Assembly: GCA_963818985.1 (NCBI GenBank)
Contig: CAWFUJ010000007.1
Location: 124,001-188,000 of the forward strand
Direction: 5' to 3'
DNA from: JAFEDN01 sp963818985
GTDB lineage: Bacteria > Pseudomonadota > Gammaproteobacteria > Coxiellales > Coxiellaceae
Length of the DNA stretch: 64,000 bases
Shown here piece by piece: positions 44,457 through 52,572 of this stretch. The stretch's first letter is position 1. Each line of letters opens with the position of its first letter. The translations under genes were made by a program, and so were the position numbers. The notes under the pieces are model-generated. The model ran no database searches, was not told where the DNA came from, and was given only the letters and a program-made list of their open reading frames with translations.

Positions 44457-45556
44457 AGAAACAATATCCAAAGGTCGTTGTGATGCGCAAAAAATTAATT
44501 TTTATTGCTATGGGTTGTTTGATAGCAATAACCAGCTTGATTATCTTTAATTTATGGAGAGAGGATACTCTTCTTCCGGCTCATTCAGCCAGTCATAGTG
44601 ATGCAGTTCATGATTTTTCTGGTGAGGTTGACACTGCATGGTTTAAGGATGCGCGAATTAATCAAGCATCATTGATTAAGCCATCGATCTCTGCTCATCC
44701 GCTACCCACGACCTTGGTTAACTCCATTCAACCATCGATTGAAGACGATAAAAAAGCGATGCAGGCTGCCATTAGCAGTAATCAAATTAAGGTGGATATT
44801 AATTCGAAAAATTTATTAAGTTCTGCTGATCTAATGCAAAGAGATAATCAGACTTTTAGGGAAAGTAATTTGCGAAAAAATGTTGACACTAACGGGCAAG
44901 CAGAAAACAAAGATTTTATAAACCAAACAAAGCAAGGTCTCACCGATTATTCTTCGGAAAAAGTTAAAGATCCAATGAGTCCCTATGAAATAAAAACTGG
45001 CACGATTATTCCAGCCACATTAATTAGCGGAATCAATTCTGATTTACCAGGACCGATTATCGCACAGGTACGTGAAAATGTTTATGATACGCAAGCAGGA
45101 TCTTATGTGCTCATTCCTCAAGGGGCAAAATTGCAGGGAGTGTATGATTCTTCAATTTCATATGGTCAGCAACGTGTGTTAATAGTCTGGCAAAGAGTGA
45201 TTTTTCCGAATGGTCAAAGTTTAAAAATATTAGGTATGCCGGGGGCAGATGTCAGCGGTTATGCCGGTTTTAAAGATCAAGTCAATAACCATTATACACG
45301 CATTTTCGGTTCAGCCATTATGATGAGTTTAATCAGTGCAGGCGCACAATTGAGTCAACCTCAACAGTCGAATCTAAATAATCAACCTTCAATTAATCAA
45401 ATGATGGCGCAGAATTTAGGTATTAGTTTATCGCAAACTGCTGATCAGTTACTCAGAAAAAATTTAAATGTGCAGCCTACTTTAGAAATTCGTCCGGGTT
45501 ATTTATTTAATATTATTCTTACGCAAGATTTACAATTTCCAGCAGAATATAGATAA
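44453..45556 (+). CDS. trbI: T4SS protein TrbI (VirB10 family)
   Basis: A 367-residue protein spanning the envelope. One N-terminal membrane helix (about 12-30) is followed by a variable periplasmic linker. The VirB10 domain has SPYEIKTGTIIPATLISGIN, GPIIAQVRENVYDT, LIPQGAKLQGVYDS, LIVWQRVIFPNG and GYAGFKDQVNNHYTRIFG, and ends with a beta-barrel tail (LEIRPGYLFNIILTQDLQF). It overlaps trbG by 4 bp and is the last gene of the cluster. A terminator-like hairpin follows 5 bp later. Confidence 0.92.
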   Translation: MKKQYPKVVVMRKKLIFIAMGCLIAITSLIIFNLWREDTLLPAHSASHSDAVHDFSGEVDTAWFKDARINQASLIKPSISAHPLPTTLVNSIQPSIEDDKKAMQAAISSNQIKVDINSKNLLSSADLMQRDNQTFRESNLRKNVDTNGQAENKDFINQTKQGLTDYSSEKVKDPMSPYEIKTGTIIPATLISGINSDLPGPIIAQVRENVYDTQAGSYVLIPQGAKLQGVYDSSISYGQQRVLIVWQRVIFPNGQSLKILGMPGADVSGYAGFKDQVNNHYTRIFGSAIMMSLISAGAQLSQPQQSNLNNQPSINQMMAQNLGISLSQTADQLLRKNLNVQPTLEIRPGYLFNIILTQDLQFPAEYR

Positions 45557-45560
45557 AATT

Positions 45561-45583
45561 CCCTCTCCCATCAGGGAGAGGGG
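45561..45583. terminator. Hairpin terminator-like repeat after the trb cluster
   Basis: CCCTCTCCCATCAGGGAGAGGG folds into a tight hairpin, a member of the CCCCTCTCCC family. It lies between the convergent trbI and PepSY-like genes. Confidence 0.65.
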
Positions 45584-45602
45584 ATAATAGAATAGTGTCA
45601 AT

Positions 45603-46031
45603 TCAGGTTTTAATAATACTTTCAGTTACTGCATTGAAACGCAAAGTTATCGGTTTCCCTGCCGGATTTAATCCTTGAATGACATAATAATCATCGATCG
45701 ATTCAACTTTAGTAAGGTCTGAATATCCTAAGGCTTCTACTTTATCTATTGTATCAAGCATAGAGACATGAGCATTCACTACCTTCATTGCTATGACTTC
45801 ACCACTATGGCAGTTAACGCGAATGGCAGTAATTTCACCTTTATCATCCAAGGCAGTGACTTCATATTCCTCGCCCTTTAATTCAATCTTTTGAAAAGAA
45901 ACATAATTGGTGGTTTTTAGCTTTTTCAAAATGCTTGAAACGGGTTGAATGGGCGAAATGACGTTATTTGCCATAGCCATACCGCCATAAAATATCATAG
46001 CTAAACTAAGCCATAACCAAATTTTTTTCAT
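45603..46031 (-). CDS. Exported PepSY-like hypothetical protein
   Basis: A 142-residue protein with a signal peptide (MKKIWLWLSLAMIFYGGMAM, cleaved near ANN). The mature part has two repeats of a beta-rich unit (YEVTALDDKGEITAIRVN and YYVIQGLNPAGKPITLRFN), resembling PepSY domains. It is coupled to the upstream glycosyltransferase gene by a 4-bp overlap, so both belong to one operon. Function is unknown; a periplasmic inhibitory or binding role would fit PepSY relatives. Confidence 0.65.
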   Translation of the reverse strand: MKKIWLWLSLAMIFYGGMAMANNVISPIQPVSSILKKLKTTNYVSFQKIELKGEEYEVTALDDKGEITAIRVNCHSGEVIAMKVVNAHVSMLDTIDKVEALGYSDLTKVESIDDYYVIQGLNPAGKPITLRFNAVTESIIKT

Positions 46032-47635
46032 ATTGTTTCCTTTTTATAATAGTGTGATGACGGAACTAGCTCAAATTGCATTGGCGATATTTTATAACTA
46101 CGAATCACTATCCACCCATCTGGATGTTGTTGCGCCCAGGTTTTTAGGACCTCTTTTTTTACGGACTTTTTATTAAATAAAGGCTCGAGTGGCTGACGTA
46201 ATTGGCCAAAAAACTCTAAAACTTGATCGCTACCTGCATAGCTGACTGGGATACTATCTAATTGCATTTGATGAACTTGTTGCGCTAACGAACGCCAATC
46301 AGAAAATTTTGCTTGAGATTTTGTTATACCTAGATTAAAACAACTCCAAAATAAAATAGTACTGATGGTAAGACCAGTCATAATTCTTGAAAAATTTGCA
46401 CTTCGCCATAGCAGCCAAAATAATCCGACCAGCATTAAACAGCAACCCCATAATGGAGAAATATCTTGTAGCCATGGGTGTTTCGCAAGCATTTTTAACA
46501 TGGTTAGCTTTGGAAGCAAAGCATATATTAAACCTGCAATTAAATAGCCGATAGCAATACAAAATTGATGCTTTCGTTTAACTTGGGACTGATATTTAAT
46601 TAAAATATAAGTGATCACCACTATAATAAATGGAAGTGCTGGTAAGAAATAACGCGGCCCCTTTTGGGCAACAAAAGTCAAAAATACAAAGGTACTCCCG
46701 GTTATTATAAAAAGAAAACGCAAACCGCTATTGATTTTTTGACGCTTACTATCGTGGTAAAAAGCTAACAAAGACCGCCAAAATGGCAGCCAAATAATCC
46801 AGGGTAATAACATCATGGTTAAAACAAAAAAGTAATAAAACCATTCCTGCTGCAAATAAGAATTCACTTGCCAAATGCGTCCAATGGACCGAGTAAATAA
46901 TAATGCAGCAGTGTAATTCGAGCCTCCTTGATGAATAGCTGGAATTAACCATCCACATGTTAAGAGAATGCCTAATAGCACTGCACCCATTATAGACAAG
47001 TAAACGGTGGTCCAAGAATCGTCACTTTTAGCCCACCATTTAACAGTCATAGCTGCTGGCAAGACAAATAAAAAAATAATCGGACCTTTAGTCAATAAGC
47101 CTAAAGCCATACTCACTGAGAATAAAATCAAGTATTTTTTATTGTTGATAGATAATATTAAAAAATATAATGATAATAAAACTAAAAAAGTTACGATTAT
47201 ATCGAAGCGCATCATGGGAATTTTTGCTGCAAAGAAAAAACTTCCTAACAACATAATCGGAGCGCTATTTGCTATCAGGTTTTCATCTGAATTTTTTTCT
47301 GTCGAAGGCCATAACTGTAAAATAAATTTAGGCAGCAATAAAAGTGTTGCTAATCCAAATAATTCTGGTAATAGACGCAGCCACCAGGTTGAAACACCAA
47401 ATAACTTCCAACCTAAATGAATCAGCCAAAAAAGCAATGGACCTTTTTCAGCGTAGGGCAATCCACTCTGGATTGGCAAGATAAAGTGATTGTGCTGCCA
47501 CATTTCCCAAGCGATTGAGGCATAGTGCATTTCTTCACTTGAATAATAGAGTGGACGAACCCAGCCGGAAATCGCTATCAGTACTGACCACAATAAAATA
47601 ATCAAAACTGTTGATTGAGTGGAGTTATATTGCAT
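46028..47635 (-). CDS. GT39-family membrane glycosyltransferase (ArnT/PMT-like)
   Basis: This 535-residue polytopic protein has about twelve hydrophobic segments. The first loop carries the GT-C acidic motif in altered form: YYSSEEMHYASIAWEMWQ, where most members have D-E-x-x-Y. The later GLPYAEKGPLLFWLIHLGWKLFG and WWLRLLPELFGLATLLLL are typical of ArnT-like polyprenol-phosphate sugar transferases. It could modify lipid A or another glycan. The substrate is not visible. The start ATG is at 47635. Confidence 0.8.
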   Translation of the reverse strand: MQYNSTQSTVLIILLWSVLIAISGWVRPLYYSSEEMHYASIAWEMWQHNHFILPIQSGLPYAEKGPLLFWLIHLGWKLFGVSTWWLRLLPELFGLATLLLLPKFILQLWPSTEKNSDENLIANSAPIMLLGSFFFAAKIPMMRFDIIVTFLVLLSLYFLILSINNKKYLILFSVSMALGLLTKGPIIFLFVLPAAMTVKWWAKSDDSWTTVYLSIMGAVLLGILLTCGWLIPAIHQGGSNYTAALLFTRSIGRIWQVNSYLQQEWFYYFFVLTMMLLPWIIWLPFWRSLLAFYHDSKRQKINSGLRFLFIITGSTFVFLTFVAQKGPRYFLPALPFIIVVITYILIKYQSQVKRKHQFCIAIGYLIAGLIYALLPKLTMLKMLAKHPWLQDISPLWGCCLMLVGLFWLLWRSANFSRIMTGLTISTILFWSCFNLGITKSQAKFSDWRSLAQQVHQMQLDSIPVSYAGSDQVLEFFGQLRQPLEPLFNKKSVKKEVLKTWAQQHPDGWIVIRSYKISPMQFELVPSSHYYKKETI

Positions 47636-47639
47636 GTTT

Positions 47640-48273
47640 CAGATTATACACGAAAGTACCCTATGTACTGAGGGTTTTCTATTTATCGATAAATTATAAA
47701 TCCCTTCTCCCCGATTTACATCCAGGCGAGAGTCACCAGTAAGCACATCATAACCATGATGGCTAAATAAGATTTTAACATTTTCTTGTTTTCTGATTTT
47801 TTCATCGCTACTGCCCCCAAATGATGATCGGCTGATCATTGATTGAACTTAGCCGGGTGATGCTGGTTAAAAGAATATAGTGCACTTCTCGCTGCTTCGC
47901 TTAATCTTTTCTTAAGGTTTAATTTATTAATAAACACTTTTAATAAAACCTTAAGCTTCTTATTAGAGCCTATATAAATTTTTGCTTCTAACCAGTTGAT
48001 TTTTTTATATTTTTTGTTGCCATTAATTTTTGACAAGTACAATCGATTTTTATCGGTTTTAAAGTCCGTTGATTTCCGATGTATTTTTCTAGATTTTCCT
48101 ACGTTAATTCAATCTTTTATCTGGTAAAAAATTAATTGTTTTTAAGGCAAGAACTTCTTTTTTTATCCTCTATAGAAAAGTTATCCACAGCACGTTACAA
48201 TGTCGAACGTAATTTTGAGCTTAGCCATCAAATGACAGGCTCAGGATTTCATGTCACATTGAGGATTTGATTA
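47640..48273. other. Putative replication-origin region upstream of dnaA
   Basis: About 630 bp of strongly AT-rich DNA between the divergent GT39 gene and the dnaA remnant, the usual oriC position. I find one perfect DnaA box, and an inverted repeat CTTAAGGTTT / AAACCTTAAG at 47911-47920 and 47946-47955. No box cluster is obvious. rpmH and rnpA, the usual neighbours of gammaproteobacterial dnaA, are not here. Two short lysine-rich frames on the minus strand are not convincing genes. Confidence 0.5.
48181..48189 (+). promoter_or_regulatory. Perfect DnaA box
   Basis: TTATCCACA, an exact consensus DnaA-binding site, 85 bp upstream of the dnaA start. It is the only perfect one I could find in the 630-bp gap. 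Confidence 0.75.
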
Positions 48274-49613
48274 GTGGATATAGTACTGTGGGAAAAATGC
48301 TTAGACACTCTGCGCGAAGAAATTATTGCGCCGAAATTTAATACTTGGATTCGCCCCCTGCAGGCAGAAATCAAAGCCAATCATTTAATTTTACTAGCGC
48401 CCAATCAATTCGTGGTGAGCTATATTAATGATAACTTTTTAGCTAAAATTACTGCTACCTTACAAAATCTTTGCAATAGTACTACGCCCCCAGCAGTGAG
48501 CGTCAGAATCGGTACGCGATTAGAAAAGCCCGCGTTTGTGGAGAATGCTCAAAAAATTGCCCCTACAATTTTAAAAAATACTAGTTTTTCTCAAAGTCAT
48601 TTAAATAGAACTTTTACTTTCGCCAATTTCGTGGAAGGAAAATCTAATCAGTTAGCACGCGCTGCCGCGATGCAAGTCGGCTGAAAATCCAGGTCAAGCA
48701 TATAACCCTCTTTTTATTTACGGCGGTGTTGGCTTAGGTAAAACCCATTTAATGCATGCTATCGGCCATTCTATACTGGAACGCAATCCGGAAGCTAAGG
48801 TTTTGTATTTACATTCCGAGCGATTTGTTGCCGATATGATTAAAGCCTTGCAACGCAATGCGATGAATGAATTTAAACGTTATTATCGCAGTTTAAATGC
48901 CTTATTAATTGATGATATTCAATTTTTTGCTGGTAAAGATCGATCCCAAGAAGAATTTTTCCATACCTTTAATTCTTTATTTGATAGTCAGCAACAAATT
49001 GTTTTAACTTGTGATCGATATCCGAAAGAAATTAAGGCTTAGAAGAACGATTACAATCTCGATTTGGATGGGGTTTAACCGTAGCCATCGAGCCCCCTGA
49101 ACTGGAAACGCGAGTGGCTATTTTAATGACGCAAAGCTGAGCAACCAAAGCGGCTTTGCCCCAAGAAGTGGCTTTTTTTATTGCTAAGCATATTCAATCG
49201 AATGTTCGTGAACTTGAAGGCGCATTGAAGCGCGTTATTAGCCAATGCACATTTTACTGGAAAAACAATGACAATTGATTTTGCGCGTGAAGCCTTAAAA
49301 GATTTATTAACCTTACATGCTAAACTAATTACTCTTGAAAATATTCAACGAACCGTTGCTGAATATTACAAAATTAAAGTGAGCTGATTTAATGTCGAAG
49401 CGACGCAATCGCTCTTTAGCGCGTCCTAGACAAATGGCTATGGCACTTGCTAAAGAATTAACGAATTTTAGTTTACCGGAAATCGGCGATGCATTTGGTG
49501 GACGTGATCATACCACTGTACTCCATGCCTGTCGAAAAATTAAGCAATTATTGGCCAGCGACCTCGATATCCAAGAGGATTATAAAAATTTATTACGTAT
49601 TTTATCTGCATAA
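48274..49613 (+). pseudogene. dnaA: Chromosomal replication initiator dnaA, decayed
   Basis: The whole gene is recognisable from a GTG start (VDIVLWEKCLDTL) to the C-terminal DnaA-box-binding domain (SLPEIGDAFGGRDHTTVLHA), but no continuous frame exists. Lesions: an extra C near 48678 (after AAMQV), a missing G near 49036 (before LEERLQSRFGWG), an in-frame TGA at 49138-49140 (MTQ S-stop-ATKAALPQE), an extra A near 49240 (KRVI-ANAHFTGK) and an extra T near 49385 (KIKVS-DLMSKRR). Correcting them restores Walker A (GGVGLGKTHLMHAIG), Walker B (LLIDDIQFFAGK) and all domains. None of the five is in a long homopolymer, and neighbouring genes are intact, so true decay is likely. Confidence 0.93.
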
Positions 49614-49624
49614 GGAGACTGATA

Positions 49625-50737
49625 ATGAAAATAACCTTAGCACGCGAAGCCTTATTGAAGCCTTTGCAAATGGTGATGGGGGTTGTCGATCGTAAGCAGA
49701 CGCTGCCGATCTTGTCGAACGTCTTACTCAAAATAAATCAGAACCGTTTATCGGTAGTCGGTACCGATTTAGAAATCGAATTGACGGGTGATAGCCAATT
49801 TCTCGCGGCTAACCCAGCAATCACTCAATTTACCTTGCCGGGGCGTAAATTATTAGATATTTGTCGGGCCCTTCCAGAAAATGCATCTATTGAGCTGTAT
49901 CAAGACAAGCAGCACGTGGTGCTGCGTTCTCAGCGCAGCCGCTTCACTTTAAGTACTTTGCCAGCAGAAGATTATCCTAATACCGAAGCGCAAACTATCA
50001 ATTTACAAGTCGCCCTTCCTCAACAAGATTTATTACATTTGTTGCAGCATACGTATTTCGCCATGGCTCAACAAGATGTACGTTATTATTTGAACGGTAT
50101 GTTATTCGAATTTACTCACAATAACTTGCGTACGGTTGCAACCGATGGCCATCGTTTGGCGGCGAATGCCATCGCTGTGCCGATCCATGAGGACCACAGA
50201 ATTCAAGTGATTGTTCCACGCAAAGGTGTTCTTGAGCTGATGCGTTTATTAAATAGTTCTAATCAGGAGGTGACATTAGCGATTGGTACTACTTATATTC
50301 AAGCAGTCGGAGAAAATTATACTTTTCTTTCTAAGTTGATCGAAGGTCGATTTCCTGATTATCAACGAGTCATCCCTAAAAATGGTGATAAGCAAGTATT
50401 GGTTAATCGTGAGGAATTGAAACAAGCTCTCATCCGCAGCGCCATTTTATGTAACGACAAAGTTAGAGGGGTTTTCTTTGAATTAAAACCTAAACTACTG
50501 CGGATCCTTGCCAATAATCCAGAGCAAGAGTTGGCTGAGGAAGAGATAAATATTAGCTATTCAGGACCTGAATTTGGGTTGGCCTTTAACGTTAATTATT
50601 TGTTAGATGTACTCAATACACTTCAAACTGATGAAGTTCGACTGGTATTTTCCAGCGCCAGTAATAATAGTCTATTGATTGAAGAACCCAATAGTCAAAA
50701 AGATCAGGCGTTTGTAATTATGCCGATGAGGATGTAA
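49625..50737 (+). CDS. dnaN: DNA polymerase III beta sliding clamp
   Basis: This 370-residue protein is the ring clamp that tethers polymerase. Family blocks are REALLKPLQMVMGVVDRKQTLPILSN at the start, VVGTDLEIEL, LPGRKLLDICRALPE, TVATDGHRLA, EGRFPDYQRVIPK and the C-terminal peptide FVIMPMRM, which forms part of the partner-binding pocket. Length is standard (about 366). It starts 11 bp after the dnaA remnant and has AAGGAG upstream. Confidence 0.96.
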   Translation: MKITLAREALLKPLQMVMGVVDRKQTLPILSNVLLKINQNRLSVVGTDLEIELTGDSQFLAANPAITQFTLPGRKLLDICRALPENASIELYQDKQHVVLRSQRSRFTLSTLPAEDYPNTEAQTINLQVALPQQDLLHLLQHTYFAMAQQDVRYYLNGMLFEFTHNNLRTVATDGHRLAANAIAVPIHEDHRIQVIVPRKGVLELMRLLNSSNQEVTLAIGTTYIQAVGENYTFLSKLIEGRFPDYQRVIPKNGDKQVLVNREELKQALIRSAILCNDKVRGVFFELKPKLLRILANNPEQELAEEEINISYSGPEFGLAFNVNYLLDVLNTLQTDEVRLVFSSASNNSLLIEEPNSQKDQAFVIMPMRM

Positions 50738-50748
50738 ACAATATATTT

Positions 50749-50784
50749 CCCCTCTCCCGTCCGGGAGAGGGTTAGGGTGAGGGG
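50749..50784. repeat. CCCCTCTCCC-type hairpin after dnaN
   Basis: CCCCTCTCCCGTCCGGGAGAGGG followed by TTAGGGTGAGGGG. A likely terminator at the dnaN end that would separate dnaN from recF transcription. Confidence 0.7.
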
Positions 50785-50861
50785 ATATTCTATAAAACTA
50801 CTTCTAGAATTACCTAGTGAAACTAACCTATGCACAGAAATCCTTACCTTGAACCACCTCC

Positions 50862-51115
50862 GTCAATATTTTCCCTCGCCAGGGAATCGCGGGTCAATCG
50901 CAATGGCGGGGGCGCAATTCTCGCTGAGTACAGCGAAAATTGCTCCTGTTTATATCCTGCGCTCGGCAGAGCCGATGCTCGGAATGAAGGGGGAGGAGCG
51001 AAGCTCTCTCCCCCTTGCGATCCCCCATCGGGTAAAGATTTTCTACGAAAATTATTTTTGCAATGGCGATTTCACCCACCGACAAAGCTCGGGCCTGGCG
51101 ACGGAAAATATTGAC
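50862..51115. repeat. GC-rich palindromic repeat R4, interrupted copy
   Basis: The outer arms GTCAATATTTTCCCTCGCCAG and CTGGCG...GGAAAATATTGAC enclose GGGTCAATCGCAATGGCG on one side and CCACCGACAAAGCTCGGG on the other. The uninterrupted relative at 51182-51343 is in opposite orientation. The centre of this copy has been replaced by the R2 element at 50909-51059. Confidence 0.85.
50909..51059. mobile_element. R2 MITE-like element inserted in R4, with 9-bp target duplication
   Basis: A 151-bp non-coding element: GCAATTCTCGCTGAGTACAGC near the left end, then TGCGCTCGGCAGAGCCGATGC, GGAATGAAGGGGGAGGAGC, CTCCCCCTTGCGATCCCCC and ACGAAAATTATTTTT at the right end. It is bordered by direct repeats GCAATGGCG at 50900-50908 and 51060-51068, which occur once in the intact R4 copy. 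Relatives lie at 35493, 36896, 54610 and 58503. Confidence 0.85.
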
Positions 51116-51181
51116 TTGCAAATGCATCGTTTTTCGAAAGCGGTGTTAGTATAAGCTTTCAATACTCAACCCATTTGCTTA

Positions 51182-51343
51182 GTCAATATTTCCCACCGCC
51201 AGGCGCTAGCTTTGTCGGCGGGTGGCAGAGGAAGCCGAATTTTCCGGGTGCGCGTATCCCGCGCGCGCACGGAAAATCGGCTTCCTCTGACAGGCCTCGC
51301 CATTGCGATTGACCGCGGATCCCTGGCGGTGGGAAATATTGAC
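51182..51343. repeat. GC-rich palindromic repeat R4, intact copy
   Basis: A 162-bp element with arms GTCAATATTTCCCACCGCCAG and CTGGCGGTGGGAAATATTGAC. Inner arms are GAGGAAGCCGAATTTTCCG and CGGAAAATCGGCTTCCTC around GTGCGCG/CGCGCGC. It carries no coding frame. GC content is far above the local average. Confidence 0.88.
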
Positions 51344-51439
51344 GGGGGTTGGGTTAAACTCGTAAGACTTCTGTATATATAGGTTAGCCCGGATGGAAGA
51401 GGGAATAGATGTTACCCGAACTAAAAATATTGAGAAAAT

Positions 51440-52522
51440 ATGTCTATTGATCGCTTAGTTATGAATGATTTTAGAAATATTTTGGCAGCGACGATTGAGC
51501 CATTGCCTGGGGTGAATGTTTTTTTTGGTAAAAATGGCTCAGGGAAAACCAGCGTTTTAGAAGCAATTTATTATTTAGGATTGGGTCGGTCGTTTCGTAC
51601 TCATCTGGCACATCGCATTATTCATCATGATGCGAATCAATTTCTCTTATTTGCCAACTTAAATCAATCTAGTCAAATGGTACCCGTAGGTGTAGAGCGC
51701 TTTCGCAGTGGCGAGAAAAAAATCCGCCTGGGTGGCGAAACACTGACCTCATTGGCGCTTCTCGCCAAGAAATTACCTTTACAATTACTCACTCCCGATA
51801 GTCATCGCTACTTTCATGACGGGCCTAAATTACGTCGTCAATTTTTGGACTGGGGAGTGTTTCACGTGGAACAATTGTTTTATTTGCAATGGCAAGATTT
51901 TAACAAAGCACTAAAACAGCGCAATGCGGGCTTAAAACAACAACTGCCATTAGGTGAAATGAGTATCTGGGATAATGAAATCATTAAATCAGCCGCATTA
52001 TTTGATCATTATCGAAAAAATTACATAGCTCAGCTGCAGCCCTTATTATTTGATTTACTACAAAGCTTTTTACCGTCCATTGACTTACATCTACGTTATT
52101 ATCGAGGATGGTCACATGAAAGAGAATTAGCTGAAGTTTTAACCGCTAATCTAACCCGTGATCAGCAACTAGGGTACACTCAATCAGGTCCGCAGCGCGC
52201 TGATTTGCAATTATATGCGGGTAAAGTTCCAGCCGCCGATCATCTATCTCAAGGCCAACAAAAATTAGCAGCTTATGCGCTGCATCTTGCGCAGGGAGTA
52301 TTAATGCAGAAGCTTACCCATCGGAGTCCAATCTATTTAATCGATGATCTTCCCTCAGAACTGGATCCAGAAAAGCGGCGCTTGGTGGCTGAGGTGCTGG
52401 CAAAACTCCAAGCGCAAGTATTTATTACGGGAATAACTATACCGGAACTTGAAGATATGGTTTGTATCAATCAAGCCAAAACGTTTCACGTGAAACATGG
52501 AGTTTTGGAAGAGTTGAGCTAG
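51440..52522 (+). CDS. recF: DNA replication and repair protein RecF
   Basis: A 360-residue SMC-like ATPase that helps load RecA at gaps. Walker A FFGKNGSGKTSVLEAIYYLG (P-loop 30-38) is followed by the RecF block GLGRSFRTH. Later blocks are FLDWGVFHVEQLFYLQWQDFNKALKQRN, the signature LSQGQQKLAAYALHLAQG and Walker B PIYLIDDLPSELD. Length is normal. It is separated from dnaN by 702 bp of repeats instead of the usual close spacing. Confidence 0.95.
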   Translation: MSIDRLVMNDFRNILAATIEPLPGVNVFFGKNGSGKTSVLEAIYYLGLGRSFRTHLAHRIIHHDANQFLLFANLNQSSQMVPVGVERFRSGEKKIRLGGETLTSLALLAKKLPLQLLTPDSHRYFHDGPKLRRQFLDWGVFHVEQLFYLQWQDFNKALKQRNAGLKQQLPLGEMSIWDNEIIKSAALFDHYRKNYIAQLQPLLFDLLQSFLPSIDLHLRYYRGWSHERELAEVLTANLTRDQQLGYTQSGPQRADLQLYAGKVPAADHLSQGQQKLAAYALHLAQGVLMQKLTHRSPIYLIDDLPSELDPEKRRLVAEVLAKLQAQVFITGITIPELEDMVCINQAKTFHVKHGVLEELS

Positions 52523-52527
52523 CATTT

Positions 52528-52551
52528 CCCCTCTCCCGGGCGGGAGAGGGG
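52528..52551. terminator. CCCCTCTCCC hairpin after recF
   Basis: A 24-bp perfect palindrome, CCCCTCTCCCGGGCGGGAGAGGGG without loop mismatch, between the convergent recF and ThiY-like genes. Confidence 0.7.
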
Positions 52552-52572
52552 ATAATACGGAATAAATTGCAT

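Noticed and set aside
47836..48042. Lysine-rich 68-residue minus-strand frame in the rpmH/rnpA position
   Set aside because: It does not match RpmH (MKRTFQPS) or RnpA patterns, has no good ribosome site and lies in very AT-rich DNA.
48274..49613. dnaA as programmed frameshifting or a split gene
   Set aside because: Changes of both signs plus a stop codon occur at five sites without slippery sequences, and no piece has its own start signal, so decay is simpler.
50830..51154. Overlapping frames of about 77-125 residues between dnaN and recF
   Set aside because: They run through palindromic repeats on both strands and have no protein-like pattern or ribosome sites.
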